DNA of 64,000 nt from Homalodisca vitripennis (GCF_021130785.1 NW_025776240.1:62001-126000); one strand, 5' to 3'; positions 25,601-39,525 are shown, counted from the first letter of the stretch. The notes: generated by a model from the letters alone, not told the origin. Numbers and translations: made by a program.

Positions 25601-28070
25601 AAATTTTTTTTAAAAAAAATTTTTTTAAAATTAAAAAAAAAATTTTTTTTTTAAAAATTTTTTTCCCCGGAAAAAAAAAAAAGGGTTTAAAATAAAAAAT
25701 TTTTTTTTTAAAAAAAAAATTTTCTTTTTTTAAAATTTTTTTTTTTTTAAAAAAATTAAGAAAAAAAACCAAAATTTTTTTTTTTTTAAAAATTTTTTTT
25801 TTTTTAAAAAAAACCCAAAAAAAAAACCCAAAAAAAAAATTAAAACAAAAGTTTTTAAAATTTTTAAAATTAATAAAAAAAAAATTTTGGAAATTTTAAA
25901 AAAAAAATTTTTTTAAAAAAATTTTTTTTTAAAAAAAAAAAAGGTTTTTTAAGGGGAAAAAAAAGGAAAAAAAAAAAAAAATTTTTTTAATTTTTAAACC
26001 AAAATTTTTTTAAATTTTTTTAAGTTTTTTTAAAAAAAATTTTTTTTTTAAAAAAAAAATTTTTTTTAAAAAATTTTTAAAAATTTTTTTATAAAAAAAA
26101 AAAAAAAAAAAATTTTTAAAAAAAAAGGGTTTTTTTTTCCCCCAAAAAAAAAAGGGGAAAAAATGAAAAAAAAAAAAAAAAAAATTTTTTTTAAAATTTA
26201 AAAAACCCCCCAAAAAAACCCCAAAAATTAAAACAAAATTTTAAAAATTTTTAAAAAAAAATTTAAAAAAAATTTTTTTTCTTTTTTTTTAAAAATTTTA
26301 AAAAAAATTTTAAAAAAATTTTGGGTTTTAAAAAAAATTTTAAAAAAAAATTTTTTAAAAAAATTTTTAAAAAAAAAATTTTGGGAAAACCCCTTTTTTT
26401 TTTTTTAAAAAAAATTTTTTTTTTAAAAATTGGTTTTTAAAAAAGGTAAAAGGCTGGGGCCCCCCCCCTTTTCCCAAAAAAAAAAAAAAATTTTTTTCCC
26501 CCCCCTTTTTTTTAAAAAATTTTTTAAAAAACCCCCAAAAAAATTTTTTTTTAAAAAACGGTAAAAAAAAAAACCCCAAAAAATTCAAAAAAAATTTTTT
26601 AAATTTTGGGGGTTTTTTTTTAAAAAAAAACCCTTTAAATTTTTAAAGGGTTTTTAAAAAAAAAAAAGGGGCCAAAAAAACCCCCCCTTTTTAAAGGGTT
26701 TAAAAACCCCCCCCCTTTTTAAAAGGGTTTTTGGGGGGAAAAAAATTTTCCCCCTTTTTTTTGGAAAAAAAAAAAAAAATTTAATTTTTTTAAAATTAAA
26801 GAAAAAAAAATTTTGGGGTAAAAATTTATTTTAAAAAAAAAAATTTAAATTTTAAAAATTTTTTTTAAAAAATTTAAAAATTAAAAAAAAAGGGATAAAA
26901 AAATTTTAAAAAATTTAAAAAAAATTTTTTTAAAAAATTTAAAAAAAAAAAATTTAAAAAAATTTTTTTTTTAAAAGAAAAAAAGGGGAAAAAAAAAATT
27001 TTTTTTTTTCCCCCCAAAAAAAAAAAATTTTTAAAATTTTTTTTTTCCCCCCAAGGAAAAAAAAAAAAAAATTTTTTGGGGGGGAAAACCCAAAAAAAAA
27101 AAAAAAAAATTAAATTTTTTTAAAATTCTTTAAAAAAAAAATTCCCTTTTAAAAAAATTTTTAAAAAAAAATTAAGTTTTTTTTTTATTTTTTTTTAAAA
27201 AAAGGGGGGGTTTTTTTTTTAAAAAAAAGAAAATTTTTAAAAGGGTTTTTTTTTAAGGGTTTTTTTAAAAAAAAATTTTTTTTAAAGAAAAAAAATTTTA
27301 AAAAAAAAATTTTTTAAATTTAAAAAATTTAAAACCCCCCCCCTTTTTTTAAATAAAAAAAAAAAAAAATTTAAAAAAATTTTTAATTTTTAAAAAATTT
27401 TTTTTTTTAAAAATTTTTTTAAAAAAATTTTTTTTTTAAAAAAAAAATTTTTTTTTTAAATTAAAAAAATTAAAAAATTTTTTTTTAAAAAAATTTTTTT
27501 TTTTTTTTTTTTGGGGAAATTTTTTTTTTGGGAAAATTTTAAAATTTTTTTAAAAATAAAAAAAAAAAAAAAAAAATTTTTTAAAATTTAAAAAATTTTT
27601 AAAAAATTTTTTAAAAAAAATTTTTAAATTTTTAAAAGCAAAAAAAATTTTTTTAAAAAATTTTAAACCGGTTTTTTAAAAAACAAAAAAAAAAAATTTT
27701 AAAAAATTTTTTAAAAAAATTTTTCCTTTTATTTTTTTTAAAAAAATTTTTTTTTAAAATTAAAAACCCCCTTTTTTTTTTTAAAAAAAGGTTTTTTTCC
27801 CCCAAAAATTTTTTTAAACCAAAAAAAAAATTTTTAAAAGGGAAAAAATTTTTTAAAAAAAAAAAATTTTTTAAAAAAAAATAAAAAATAAAAGTTTTTT
27901 TAAAAAAATAAAATTTTTTTTTTTTAAAATTTTTAAAAACCAAAAATTTTTTGGGTTTAACCCATTTAAAAAATTTTAAAAATTTTTTTTTTTTTAAAAA
28001 GGGTAATTTTTTTTTTTTTTAAAAATTTTTTTTTTTAAAAATTTGGGGCTTTTTTAAAAAGGGGGGGGGT

Positions 28071-28111
<41 letters not shown>

Positions 28112-31100
28112 AAAAAAAAAAAAATTTTTTTTAAAAAAATTTTAAAAATTTTTTTTTTTTTAAAAAAAAAAGGAAAAAAAAAAATTTTTTTTAAAAAAAA
28201 AAAAATTTAAAAATTTGGTTTTTAAAAAAAAAAAATTTCCAAAAAAAATTTTAAAAAAAAATTTTTTTTTTCCCCCAAAGGGGAAAAAAAATTTCCTTTT
28301 TTTAAAAAAAAAAAAATTTTTTAACAAAAAAAAACCCCTTTTTAAAAAATTTTGGACAAAAAATTTAAAAAGGAAATTAAAATTTTTTTTAAAAATTTTT
28401 TAAAAATTAAAAGGAACAAAAATTTTTTAAATTTTTAAAATTTTCTTTTTTTTAAAAAAAAAAAAATTTTTTAAAAAATTTTTTAAAATGGAAAAAAATT
28501 TTAAAAAAATTTTTAAAAAAAAAAATTTTTCCAAAAAAAAAATTTTTTTGGGGAAAAACTTTTTTTTTAAAAAAATTTTTTTTTTTTTATTTTTTAATTA
28601 TTTTTTTTTTTTTTAAAAATTTTTTTTTTAAAAAAAAAAATTTTTAAAAATTTTTTTAAAAAATTTTTTTTAAAAAAAAAAAAATGGGAAAAAATTTAAA
28701 AATTTTTTTTTAAAAAAAAATTTTTAAAAAAAATTGGTGGAGGGGGGTTTTTTAAAAAAATTTTTTTAAAAGGGTTTTTGGGAAAAAAAAAATTTTAAAA
28801 AATTTTTTGGGGGGGGAAAAAAAAGGGAAAAAAAAAAAAAAAAAAATTTTAAAAACAAAAAAAATTTTTAAAAAAAAAAAACCCCTTTTTTCCCCAAAAA
28901 AAAAAAAAAATTTTTTTTTAAAAAAAAAATAAAAAAATTTTTTAAAATTTTTTTTAAAAAAAATTTTTTTAAAAATTTTTTTTAAAAAATTTTTTTAAAA
29001 TTTTTTTCCCTTTTTTTTCCCAAATTTTTTCCCCGGCCCTTTTTTTTTTTTTCCCAAAAAAAACCCCTCCCCCCCCCCCCCTTTTTTTTTAAATTTTTTT
29101 TTTAAAATTTTTTTTTTTTAAAAATTTTTTTTTAAAAAAATTTTTAAAAAAAAAAAATTTTCCCCAAGGTTTTTTAATTTAAAATTTTTTAAAAAAAAAC
29201 CCTTTTTTTTTTTAAAAAAAAAATTTTGGGGGGGGTTTTTGGGTTTTTTAAAATTAAAAAAAAAAAATTTAAAATTTTTAATTTTTTTTATCTACTATAA
29301 TAAAGAACGAGAACTTTTTTTTTTTTAAAAAAAAAAAAAAAATTTTTTTTTTTAAAAAAAAATTTTTTTTTTGTATTTGAAAGGGGGGAAAATTTTTTAA
29401 AAAAAAATTTTTTTTTTAACCCCCCTTTTTTTTTAAAAAAAATTTTTTTTCCCCCCTTTTTTTAATTTTTTAAAAAAAAAAAAATTTAAAAAAATAATGT
29501 TAGTTTTTTTAAAAATTTTTTTTTTTAAAAAAAAAAAAAAATTTTTTTTCCCCCCTTTTTTTAAAAAAAAAATTAAAAAAAAATTTTAAAAAATTTTTTT
29601 TTTTTGGGGGGGAAAAAAACCCTTTGGGAAAAAACTAATTAAAAATAAAAATTTTTTTTTTTTTTGGGAAAAAAAAAAATTTTTTTAAAAAAATTTTTTA
29701 AAAAAAAAAAAAAATTTTTTTTTTTTTTAAAATTTTTTTTTTTTTTCCAAAATTTCCCCTTTTTTTTAAAAAAAATTTTAAAAAAAATTTTTTTAAAAAA
29801 AAAATTTAAAAAATTTTTTTTTTTTAAAAAAAAAAAAAAAAAATTAAAAAAAAAGGGGGTTTTTTTAAAATTTTAAAAAAAACCCGGGTTAAAAAATTTT
29901 TTTGGGGGGGGTTTTTTTTTGGGGGTTTTGGGGGTTTTTTGGGGGGGGGAAAAAATTTTAAAGGGGTTTTTTTTTTAAAAAATTTTTTTTAAAATTTTTT
30001 TAAAAAAAAAATTTTTTTTTTTAAAAAAAATTTTTAAAAAAAAAAGGGTTTTTTTTCCAAAAAAAAAAATTTTAATTCCCCCCTTTTTTAAAAAAAAAAT
30101 TTTTTTTTAAAAAATATATAAAAATTTTTTTTTTTTGGGGGTTTTTTTAAAAATTTTTTTTTAAAAAATTTTTTTAAAAAAAATTTTTTTTAAAAAAAAA
30201 TTTTTTTGGGGGGTTTTTTTTTAAAAAAAAAAAAAATTTTTTTGGGTTTTTTTGAAAATTTTTTTTTCCCGGGGGGTTTTTTTTTTTTTTTAAAAAAAAA
30301 AAAACTTTTTAAAAAGGGGAAAAAATTTTAAAAATTTAAAAATTTTTAAAAAAGGGGTTTTTTTTTTTTAAGGGAAAAAAAAAAAAGTTTAAAAAAAAAA
30401 AAAAAAAAAGGTTTTTAAAAAAATATTTTTTTTTTTTTTTTAAAAAAAAAAAAATTTAAAAAGGGGTTTTTTTAAAAAAATTTTTTTTCCCCCCCCAAAA
30501 AAAGTTTTTTTAAAAAAATTTTTTCCCAAAAATTTAAAGGGGTTTTTAAAAAAAAATTCCCCCTTTTTGGAAAGGGGTGGAATTAAAACCGTTGGGGAAA
30601 AAAAAGGGGGTTTTTAAAAAAAAAAAAAAATTTTTTTTTTTTTAAAAAAAAAAAAAATTTTTTTTTTTTAAAAATTTTCCCAAAAAAAACAAAATTTTAA
30701 AAAGGGTTTTTTTTAAAAATTTTTAAAATTTTTAAAAAAAAAATTTTTTTTTTTTTTTTGGGGGGGCCCCTTTTTTTCCCTTTTAAAAAAATTTTTCAAA
30801 TTTTTTTAAACCCTTTTCTTTTGGGGTTTTTTTCCCTTTTAAAAAAAAAAAGGAAATTTTTAAAAAAAAAAAAAAAAAAAATTTTTTTAAAATTTTTTTA
30901 AATTTTTTTGTATTGAAAAAAAATTTTTTCCCAAAAAAAAAATTTTAAAATTTTTTTTTTTTTTTTAAAAAAAACCCAAAAAAAAAAAAAAAGTTTTTTT
31001 TTTTAAAAAAATTTGTTTAAAAAAATTTTTTTTGGAAAAAAAAAATTTTTAAAAAATTTTTTAAAAAATTTTTTTTTTTTTTTCCCCCCCCCTTTTATCT

Positions 31101-31785
31101 TTTTTAAAAAAAAAGGGGCCCTTTTTTAAAAAAATTTTAAACCTTTTTTTTTTTTTTTTTAATTTTTTTTTAAAAAATTTTTTTTTTTTTTTAAAAAATT
31201 AAAAAATTTTTAAAAAGGAAAAATTTTTTTTTTTAAAAAAAAAAAATTTAAAAAATTAAAACCAAATTTTTTAAAATTTTTTAAAATTTTTTTAAAAAAA
31301 TTTTTTAAAAAAAAATTTTGGGAAAATTTAAAAAAAAATTTTTTTTTTTTTTTTTTTTTAAAAAAAAATTTTTTTTTTTTTTTTAAAAACCCAAAAATTT
31401 TTTTTAAATTATTTCCCTTAAATTTTTTTAAACCCCTTTTTTTTGGGGTTTTTTTTTTTTTAAAAAAATATTAAAAATTATTTAAAAAAAAAAATTTTTT
31501 TTAAAAAAAAAAAAAAAATTCCCCTTTTTTTTTTAAAATTTTTTCAAAAAAACCCCTTTTTCCCCTTTTTTTAAAAAAAAAAATTTTTTTAAAAATTTTT
31601 TTTTTTTTTAAAAAAAACCTTTTTAAATTTTTAAAAAAATTTTAAAACCGGCCCCTTTTTAAAAATTTTAAAAAAAACCCCCCAAAAAAAAAATTTAAAA
31701 AATTTTTTTTTTGGTTTTTTAAAAAAAATTTTTAAAAAAAATTTTTTAAATTTTTAAAAAAAAATTTTAAAATTTAAAAAAAAAA

Positions 31786-31816
<31 letters not shown>

Positions 31817-34800
31817 TTTTTTTTAAAAAAAACCTTTTTTTTTAAAAAAATTTTTTTAAAAAAATTTTTTTTTTTTTTTTAAACCCCAAAAAAAAAAAAT
31901 TTTCCCAATTAAAGTTAAAAAAAATTTCCCAAAAAAAAAAATTTTTTTTTTTTTTTTCCCCCTTTTTTAAAAAAAATTTTTTAAAATTTTTGGGGGTTTT
32001 TTTTTCCCCTTTGGTTTTCCCCAAAAAAAGGGGGTTTTTTCCCGGTTTTTTTAATTTTTAAAATTTTTTAAAAAAAAAAAAAAAAAAAATTTTAAAACCC
32101 CCCAAAAAACCGGGGAAAAAAAAAAGGGGGGAATTTTTTAAAGGGGAAAAAACAAAAAGGGGGGAATTTTTAAAAAAAAAAATTTTTTTTTAAAAAAAAA
32201 AAACCCGGGGGGGGGTTTTTTTTTGGGGAAAGGGGGAAAACCCCTTTCCCGGGGGTTTTTTTTTTTTTGGGGAAAATTTTAAAGGTTTTTTTTTTTAAAA
32301 CCCGGGGGGTTTTTTTTTTAAAAGGGGAAAATTTTTTTTTTTGGGGGGTTTTTAAAAAAGGAAAAGGGGGGGAAAATTTTTTGGGGGGGGGAAAAAACCC
32401 CCCTTTTTTTTTTTTAAAAAAATTTTTTTTTTTCCCCTTTAAAAATTTTAAAAAAAAACCCCCGGGGGGTTTAAAAAATTTTTTTTTTTAAATTTTTTTA
32501 AAAAAAAAAATTTTTAAAAAATTTTTTTGGGTTTAACCCAAATTTTTTTTTTAAAAAAAAATTTTTTAAAACGGTTTTTCCCAAAAAGGGGAAAAAAAAT
32601 TTAAAAATCAAAACCCCCTTTTTTAAAATTTTTTTCCCAAAAAAAAAAAAAAATTCCCGAAAATTTTTAAAAAACCCCCCCCAAAAAAAAAAAAAAAAAA
32701 AAAGAAAAAAAATTTTTTTTTCCCAAAAAAGGGGGGGGAAAAGGTTAAAAAAATTTTTTTGGGGGAAAAAAATTTTTTTTTTAAAAAAAAAATTTTAAAA
32801 AAAAACCCCCCCCGGGTTAAAAATTTTTAAAAAAAAAAAAAAAAAAAAAATTTTTTTTTTAAAGGAAAAAAACCAAAAAAACCCTTTTTTTTCATTTTTT
32901 TGAACCCCCCTTTTTTTTTTGGGGGAAAAAAAATTTTTTTTAAAAAAACCCCCAAAAAAAAAATTTTTAAAAAATTTTTTTTTGGGTTTTAAAAAAAATT
33001 TTAAAACCCTTTTTTTTTAAAAATTTTTAAAAAAAACAAGGGAAAAAAATTTTGGGGGAAAAAAAAAAAACCGCCCAAAATTTTTTAAAAAAAAAATTTC
33101 CCCCCCTTTGGGGGGGAACCCCCCGGAAAAAAAAAAATTTTTTAAAAAAAAAAAAAATTTTAAAAGGCAAAAAAAAAAGGGGGGAAAAAAAAAAAAGGGG
33201 GGTTTTTTTTTTAAAAAAAAAAAATTTTTTTAAAGGGGGGGGAAAAAAAGGGTTTTTCCCCCTTTTAAAAAAAAGGGGGGGGGAAAAAAAATTTGGGTTT
33301 TTAAAAATTAAAATTTTTAAAAAATTTTTTGGAAAAAAGGAAAAAACCCCCCCCCGGGGGGCCTTTTGGGGGGAAAAAATTTTTTTTTTTTAAAAAAAAA
33401 AAATTTTTTTTAAAAAATTTTAAAAAGGGGTTTTGGGAAATTTGGGTTGGGAAAAAAAGGGGGGCCCCGGGAAAATTTTTTTTTTTTTTTGGGGGGGTTT
33501 TTTTTTTTTAAACCCGGGGACCCAAAAAAAAGGGAAAAAAAATTTTTTAAAAAAAAAAAAATTTTTTTTAAATTTTTTTAAAAAAAAAAAAAAAACCCCC
33601 AAAAAAGGGGGGGGAAAAAGGGGGAAAAAAAAAATTTTAAATTTTTTAAAACCGGGGAAAGGCAAACCCCGGGGGGAAATTAAAAAAAATTTTTTTAAAA
33701 ATTTTTTCCCCGGGGTTTAAAAAAAAAAAAAAAATTTTTTTTGGGGAAAAAAAGGGGGAAAAAAAATTTTTTTAAAAAAGGGGGAAAAAAAAAGAAAATT
33801 GGGGAAAAAAAAAAAAAAAAAATTCCGGGGGGGGGAAAAAAAAAAATTTAAAAAAATTTTTTTTAAATTTTTTTTAAAAATTTTCCCCCAAACCCCCAAA
33901 AAAAAAAAAAGCCTTTTAAATTTTTTTTTTTCCCCCGTTCCCGGAAAATTTTTAAAAAAAGGAATGGGCCCCCAAAATTTTCCCCCCAAAAAATTTTTTA
34001 AAAAAAAATTTAAAAAAAAGGGTTTTTTTTTTTTTAAAATTTTTTTTTTTTCCCCAAAAAAAAAAGTTTTTTTTTTTTTTTTTTTTTTTTAAAAAATTTT
34101 TTTTTTAAAATTTTTAAAAAAATTTTTTTTAAAAATTTAAAAAAAAAATTTAAAAAAAAAAAAATTTTTTTAAAAAATTTTTAAAAAAAGGGAAAACAAA
34201 AGGAAAATTTTTTAAAAAAAGGTTAATTTAAAAAAAAATTTTTTTTTTTTTAAAAAAAAAAAAATTAAAAAAAAAATTAAAAAATTTTTAAAAAAAATTT
34301 TTTTTTTTTTTTTTTAAAAAATTTTTTTCCCCCCCGGGGGGGGGAAAAAAAAAAAATTTTTTTTTTTCCCCAAATTTCCAAAAAAGGGAAAAATTTTTTT
34401 TAACCCCTTTTTTTTTTTTAAAAAAAAACCCCCAAAAAAATTTTTTAAAAAAAAATTTTTTTGAAAATTTTTTTAAAAAAAAATTTTGGGAAAAAAAAAC
34501 CCAAAAAGGGTTTTTTTTTAAAAAAAAATTTTTTTTAAATTTTTTTAAAAAAAAATTTTAAAAATAAAATTTTTGGAAAATTTTAAAAAAAAAAATTTTT
34601 GGGGAAATTTTTGGGGGAAAATTAAAAAACCCTTTTTTTTTAAAAAAAAAAAAAAAAAAATTTTTTTTTTTTAAAAAAAAAATTTTTTTTTTTTAAAAAA
34701 TTTTTTTTAAATTTTTAACCAAAAAAATTTGGGGGGGGGGGAAAAGGGTTTTTTTTTCCCCGGGGGGGTCCCCCCCCAAAAAAAAAAAAAAAAAAATTTT

Positions 34801-35496
34801 TGAAAAGGGGGGTTTTTTAAAACCGGGAAAAAAAATTTCCCCTTTTTTTAAAAATTTTTTTAAAAAATTTTATTAAAAATTTTTTTAAAAACACAAAAAA
34901 GGGGGTGGAAAAATTTTTTTAAAAAATTTTTTTTTCCATTTTGCCCCCCCTTTTAAAATTTTTAAAAAAATTTTTTTAAAAAGGGGGGGAAAAATTTTTT
35001 TTTTAATTTTAAAAAAAAAAAAAAAAAAAAAAATAAATTTTTTTAAAAAAATTTTTTTCCCCCGGGAAAATTTTTTATTTAAGGGGGAAAAATTTTGGGG
35101 GGGAAAAAAAAAAATTTTCCCCAAAAAAAAAAAATTTTCCTTTTTTTAAAAATTTAAAAAAAAAAGGGGGAAATTCCGGGTTTTTAAAGGTTTTTTTTCC
35201 CCGGGGGGGGGTTTTTTTTAAAAAAAAGGGGGGTAAATTTTTTTCCCCCAAAAAAGGGGGGGAAAAAAATTTCCCAAAATTTTTTTTGGGGTTTTTGGGG
35301 GGGGGGGGGGAAAAAGGGGGTTAATTAAAAACCCCTTTTTTTTTAAAAACCCCTTTTTTTTAAAAAAAACCCCCCCCCTTTAAAATTTTTTAAAAAAAAA
35401 AACCCCCCTTTTTTTTTTTTTGGGGGGCCTTTTTTTTTTTTTGGGGAAAAAAACCCTTTTAAAAAAATTTTTTTTTTAAAAATTTTTAAAATTAAA

Positions 35497-35530
<34 letters not shown>

Positions 35531-36599
35531 TTTTTTTTTTTTTTAAAAAAATTTTTAAAAAAAAATTTTTTTTTTTTAAAAAAACCCCCCCCAAAACCCC
35601 AAAAAAAATTTTTCCCCCTTTAAAAATTTTTTTTTAAAACATTTTTTTGCCCCCCCCCAAAAGGGAAAAATTAAGGGTTTTTAAACCCCCCCCAAAAATT
35701 TTTTTTAAATTTTTGGGTTCCCTTTTTTTGGGTTTTTTTAAAAAAATTTTTTTTTTTTTAAATTTTTTTCCCCCCAAAAAAAAAAAAAAAAATTTTTTTT
35801 TTTTTAATTTTTTCCCCCCCCCCCAAATTTTTTGTAAAAACCCCAAAAAACCCCCTTTTTTCCCCAAAAAAGGGGGCCCCTTTTTTTGGGAAAAAAAATT
35901 TTAAAATTTTTTTCCCCTTTAAAAAAAAAATTTTTTTTGGGAAAACCGGGGGGGGAAACCCCAAAAAAAAAAAAAAACCCAAAAAATTTTTTCCCCAAAA
36001 AATTTTTTTGGGGGTTTTTTTTAGTTTTTAACCAAATTTAAAAAATTTTTTTTTTAAAAAAAAATTTTTTTTCCCCTTTTAAAAAAAAATTTTTGGGGGA
36101 AAAAAAAAGGGGGAAAAAATTTTTAACCTTTTTTTTTAAACCTTTTTTCCCCCTTTTTTCCCCTTTTTAAAGGTTTAAAAAATTTTAAAAAAGGGGTTTT
36201 TTTTTTTTAAAATTTTTTTGTTTAAAAAAATTTAAAAAAAATTTTAAAAAAATTTTTTTTTTTAAAAAATTTTTTTTTTTTTAAAAATTTTTTGGGGGGG
36301 CCCTTTTTTAAAATTTTTTTCAAATTTTTAAAAAAAAAATTTTTTTTCCCAAAAAAAAAAAACCCCTTTTTAAAAAAATTTTAAAAAAATTTTCCAAAAA
36401 AAAATTTTTTTTTAAAAAATTTTTTTTAAAAAAAATTTTTCCCCCTTTTTTTTTTAAATTTTTTTTAAAATTTTTTAAAATTTAAAATTTTTTTCGGGGT
36501 TTTTTTTTAAAAAAAAAATTTAATTTAAAAAAAGGGGAAAAAAAAAGCCAAAAAAACCAAAAAAACCAAAAAAAATTTAAAATTTTAAAAAAAAAAATT

Positions 36600-36633
<34 letters not shown>

Positions 36634-37205
36634 CTTAAACCCTTTTTTTAAAAAAAACCAACATTTTTAAAAAAATTTTTTAAAAAAAAAAAAAAAAAAA
36701 TTAAATTTTAAAAATTTTTTTTTTTTTTTTTTTTTTAAAATTTTGGGTTTTTTTTTTAAAAATTTTTTTTAAAAAAAAATTTTTTTAAAATTTTTTTAAA
36801 TTTTTTTAAAATTTTTAAAAAAAAAAAGGGAAAAATTAAAAGGGGGGAAAAAAACCCCAAAAAAAAAATCCCCAAAAAAATTTTTAAATTTTTTAAAAAA
36901 AAAAACCCCCTTTTTTTTTTTTTAAAAAAATTTTTTAAAAACCCCCTTTTAAAAATTTTAAAATTTTTTTTAAAAAATTTTTTTTTTAAAAAAAAATTTT
37001 AAATTTTTTTTTTTTAAAAAAAAAAACAAAATTGAAAAAAAAAAAAAACCCAAAAAAAAAATTTTTTTAAAAAGGTTTTTTTTTTTTTAAAAAACCCCCG
37101 GGGGAAAAAAAAAAAGGGGAAAAAACCAAAAAATAAAAAAAAAAAAAAAAAAATTTTTTTTCCCCTTTTTTTTAAAAAAAAAAGTAATTTTGTTTTTTTT
37201 AAAAA
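17863..37205. other. 19-kb homopolymer-inflated sequence, probable assembly or basecalling artefact
   Basis: Almost every base belongs to a run of 3-12 identical bases; isolated single bases are rare, and A/T runs predominate with G/C runs mixed in. Both edges shade gradually into normal text (about 17863-17890 on the left, 37180-37205 on the right). All open frames inside are built from Phe, Lys, Gly, Pro, Leu and Asn, that is, from homopolymer codons, and mirror each other on both strands. I annotate no gene, promoter or repeat here. Exceptional spots are a 38-base G run at 28073-28110 and a normal-looking island at 29288-29315. A biological origin is very unlikely because no known process lengthens every run across 19 kb. 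The true sequence beneath cannot be read. Confidence 0.93.
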
Positions 37206-39285
37206 TAAAGGAATATAACATTAACAAGCTTGTTATAAACCTTGTAAAGCGTTGTTTTTTCAGGGTTTAAGTTGATCGAGGGGCTAATATTTCAGTCAAA
37301 AAAGATTTATGAAAGCTAATCGTGGCAAAGCGCTAGATTTAGGAAAAAGTAATCATTGCATGAATAAGGCCCCTTTGCTATTTACTAATACTTGATGTAA
37401 TTTTAAGAAATGGATAGAATTTATGAGAAGTTTTTATGCACGAGTGATTTAATTACATACATACTAGATAGACACTAATTGTTTAACTACTCAAGTATTA
37501 CAGCTAGACTTTTATTTCTCTGTAGTTAAATCGATAGAAATCTAAAACTACCATGTCCTATCTACTACAATATAAGAATTACTATACATAACGTAGCTAT
37601 GGTGGAAAGAGTTGGTGCAAAGAGAATGTTGATTTTTGATCCAATTCACCTAACTCTGAGTGCATTGTTTGAAATATGAGACTGCCAGAGACTTGAATCC
37701 TGATATCTGGACACATGTTCATTTGAAGAAATCTGAAAAAGGTCGGTGGACGAAAAATCTCTAAATGGACTCTTTGTATCACATTGACATTTTAGAGACA
37801 TCTTGTCTATCAAATATAGTTAATCTAGGTAGAGAGATATTCTCATTGTCTCATCAGTTGCAAGAACTGTATGCTCAACGAAGTTTTAGACACGATCCTG
37901 TAGCAGGGTAGAGTAATCGTGTTTTTTTGTTAACATGCCAGGAAAGGGTTAATGGAATGAAAAATTTTTATTTTAGATCCAGTTCACATTATTCTTAGTA
38001 CAGGGTCTGTAACAGCGTCATATTTAATTTCCATTAGCATATTCCATGCATAAAATAATTGCGTTCTTCATTTCTATGGTAAATTTTTACTTTATGATTC
38101 TTGCTGTATTTTAATATCATTACTGGTTTGCAAGCCTGTAATAGCTACGATAACAATTACAAAAATATAAAACGGTTGATTGAATGCGTATGGATAACGA
38201 ACCTATCGAGGTCATGTCGTATATAAATGAAGCTAGTTATTATCTTAGTCACACTGCTGCCTTGCTTTTGTGTAGTTTTCACCCACTTATTCTCCCCAAA
38301 TTTCTAAAAAGATTTCAGTTTCTGTTAATGATAAATCTTTTGACTCTAATTAAATACTTTTGGAACGCCTACATTTTTTATATGAAATAACAACGAAACA
38401 TTTACTTACTACATTAATTACAACGAAATAACATTAAAAACAACGTTAGACAAACTGCAGTGAGAGGTTTCATTGAGTATTATATTAAAAACTTATGAAA
38501 ATAAAATAATGTAATATAAACAGGAGAAACTGACTAAGCGTTATCAAAGCCTGGTCACTTCACGAACTGGAAAATGTAAGTCTCTTGTGTTCTGTCTGTA
38601 TATACCTCCGCATGGCGTCTCGAGAACGAACTGGCCTACAGTCTAAAAACTTTGCGTCTAAATAATATTATTACTCAGATAAGCAGAAAGTATAATATTG
38701 AAACCACTTTTAGAACAAAACCCACAAAAACATTCTTAGACAAAGTTTTGTAAAAATCAAACCAACAAAGCAATAGAGAAAATCCGCCTAAAAGGTCTGT
38801 TTACAGTTTAAAATGCTTTATAATAATAGGAAATACATACGACAGACAGCAAAATAACCAAATTTTAGAAATTAATGAAACACCAAGAAAGTAATAAAAA
38901 CATTACCATTCCAAAATTTTAAAACTGATCATCACTGCTAGTCTAATCACAATTAAAATCATCAATGAAAAATCACCAAAATAGGGAGAATTTTTTAAAG
39001 CAATCCTATTGAGGCATCATACATAGCATTAACAAACCAACCAATATCAACCAACCTTCTGTGAGTTTCGGTCAATTTAGCTACCAATATTAAAAAAATA
39101 TCTAACTTGTGGGAAACCTAAAAATATATATTACAATGAAACAAACTTCAACAAAAAATTTCCCACACACACTTTAAGATATTTTTGGTTAAGAACCAAA
39201 ACATAACGCTTTAGGTGCCTGTATTTTTACTATGCAGTAAATTATTTACATCTTTAACACTCCCCTCCCGATATCTGTAAATTTT
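37206..39285. other. AT-rich non-coding DNA
   Basis: Normal sequence texture resumes. Short frames at 37597-37782 (minus) and 38184-38390 (plus) show no motif. Around 38575-38660 a less AT-rich patch (CTCGAGAACGAACTGGCC) looks like repeat-derived text but was not paired with another copy. Confidence 0.5.
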
Positions 39286-39289
39286 TCGA

Positions 39290-39420
39290 TTAATAATGTG
39301 CCGCACTTGGCCAATCACGGGGTTACCCAGATAGACACATGGGATTTAGATGCACATAGTGTAGTTTCAACTGGAAGGCATACACCACCCTAAAGTTGAT
39401 CCTTCTTGGGAGAACACATA
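39290..39420 (-). repeat. dispersed repeat fragment, related to 62155-62600
   Basis: AATGTGCCGCACTTGG, GGTTACCCAGAT, GTTTCAACTGGAAGG and GTTGATCCTTCTTGGG correspond in order and spacing to GATGTGCCGCTCGC, GGTTGCCCAGAT, GTTCAACTGGTAGG and GTGATCCCTGCTGGG at 62479-62600. Both are less AT-rich than their surroundings. The class is unknown; the strand given follows the larger copy's only open frame and is arbitrary. Confidence 0.6.
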
Positions 39421-39519
39421 TTTAGAATAAGTTTACAAACTGTTAATTATCTTAACAATTATATGCAAGAAAATAACCTAAATGAACGAGGCTGCTCCTT
39501 ATATTATATTCCTAATTAT

Positions 39520-39525
39520 ATATAT

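Noticed and set aside
17877..35998. Dozens of 60-128-codon open frames in the inflated region
   Set aside because: They consist of homopolymer codons (Phe, Lys, Gly, Pro, Asn, Leu), mirror each other on both strands and follow from the run structure.
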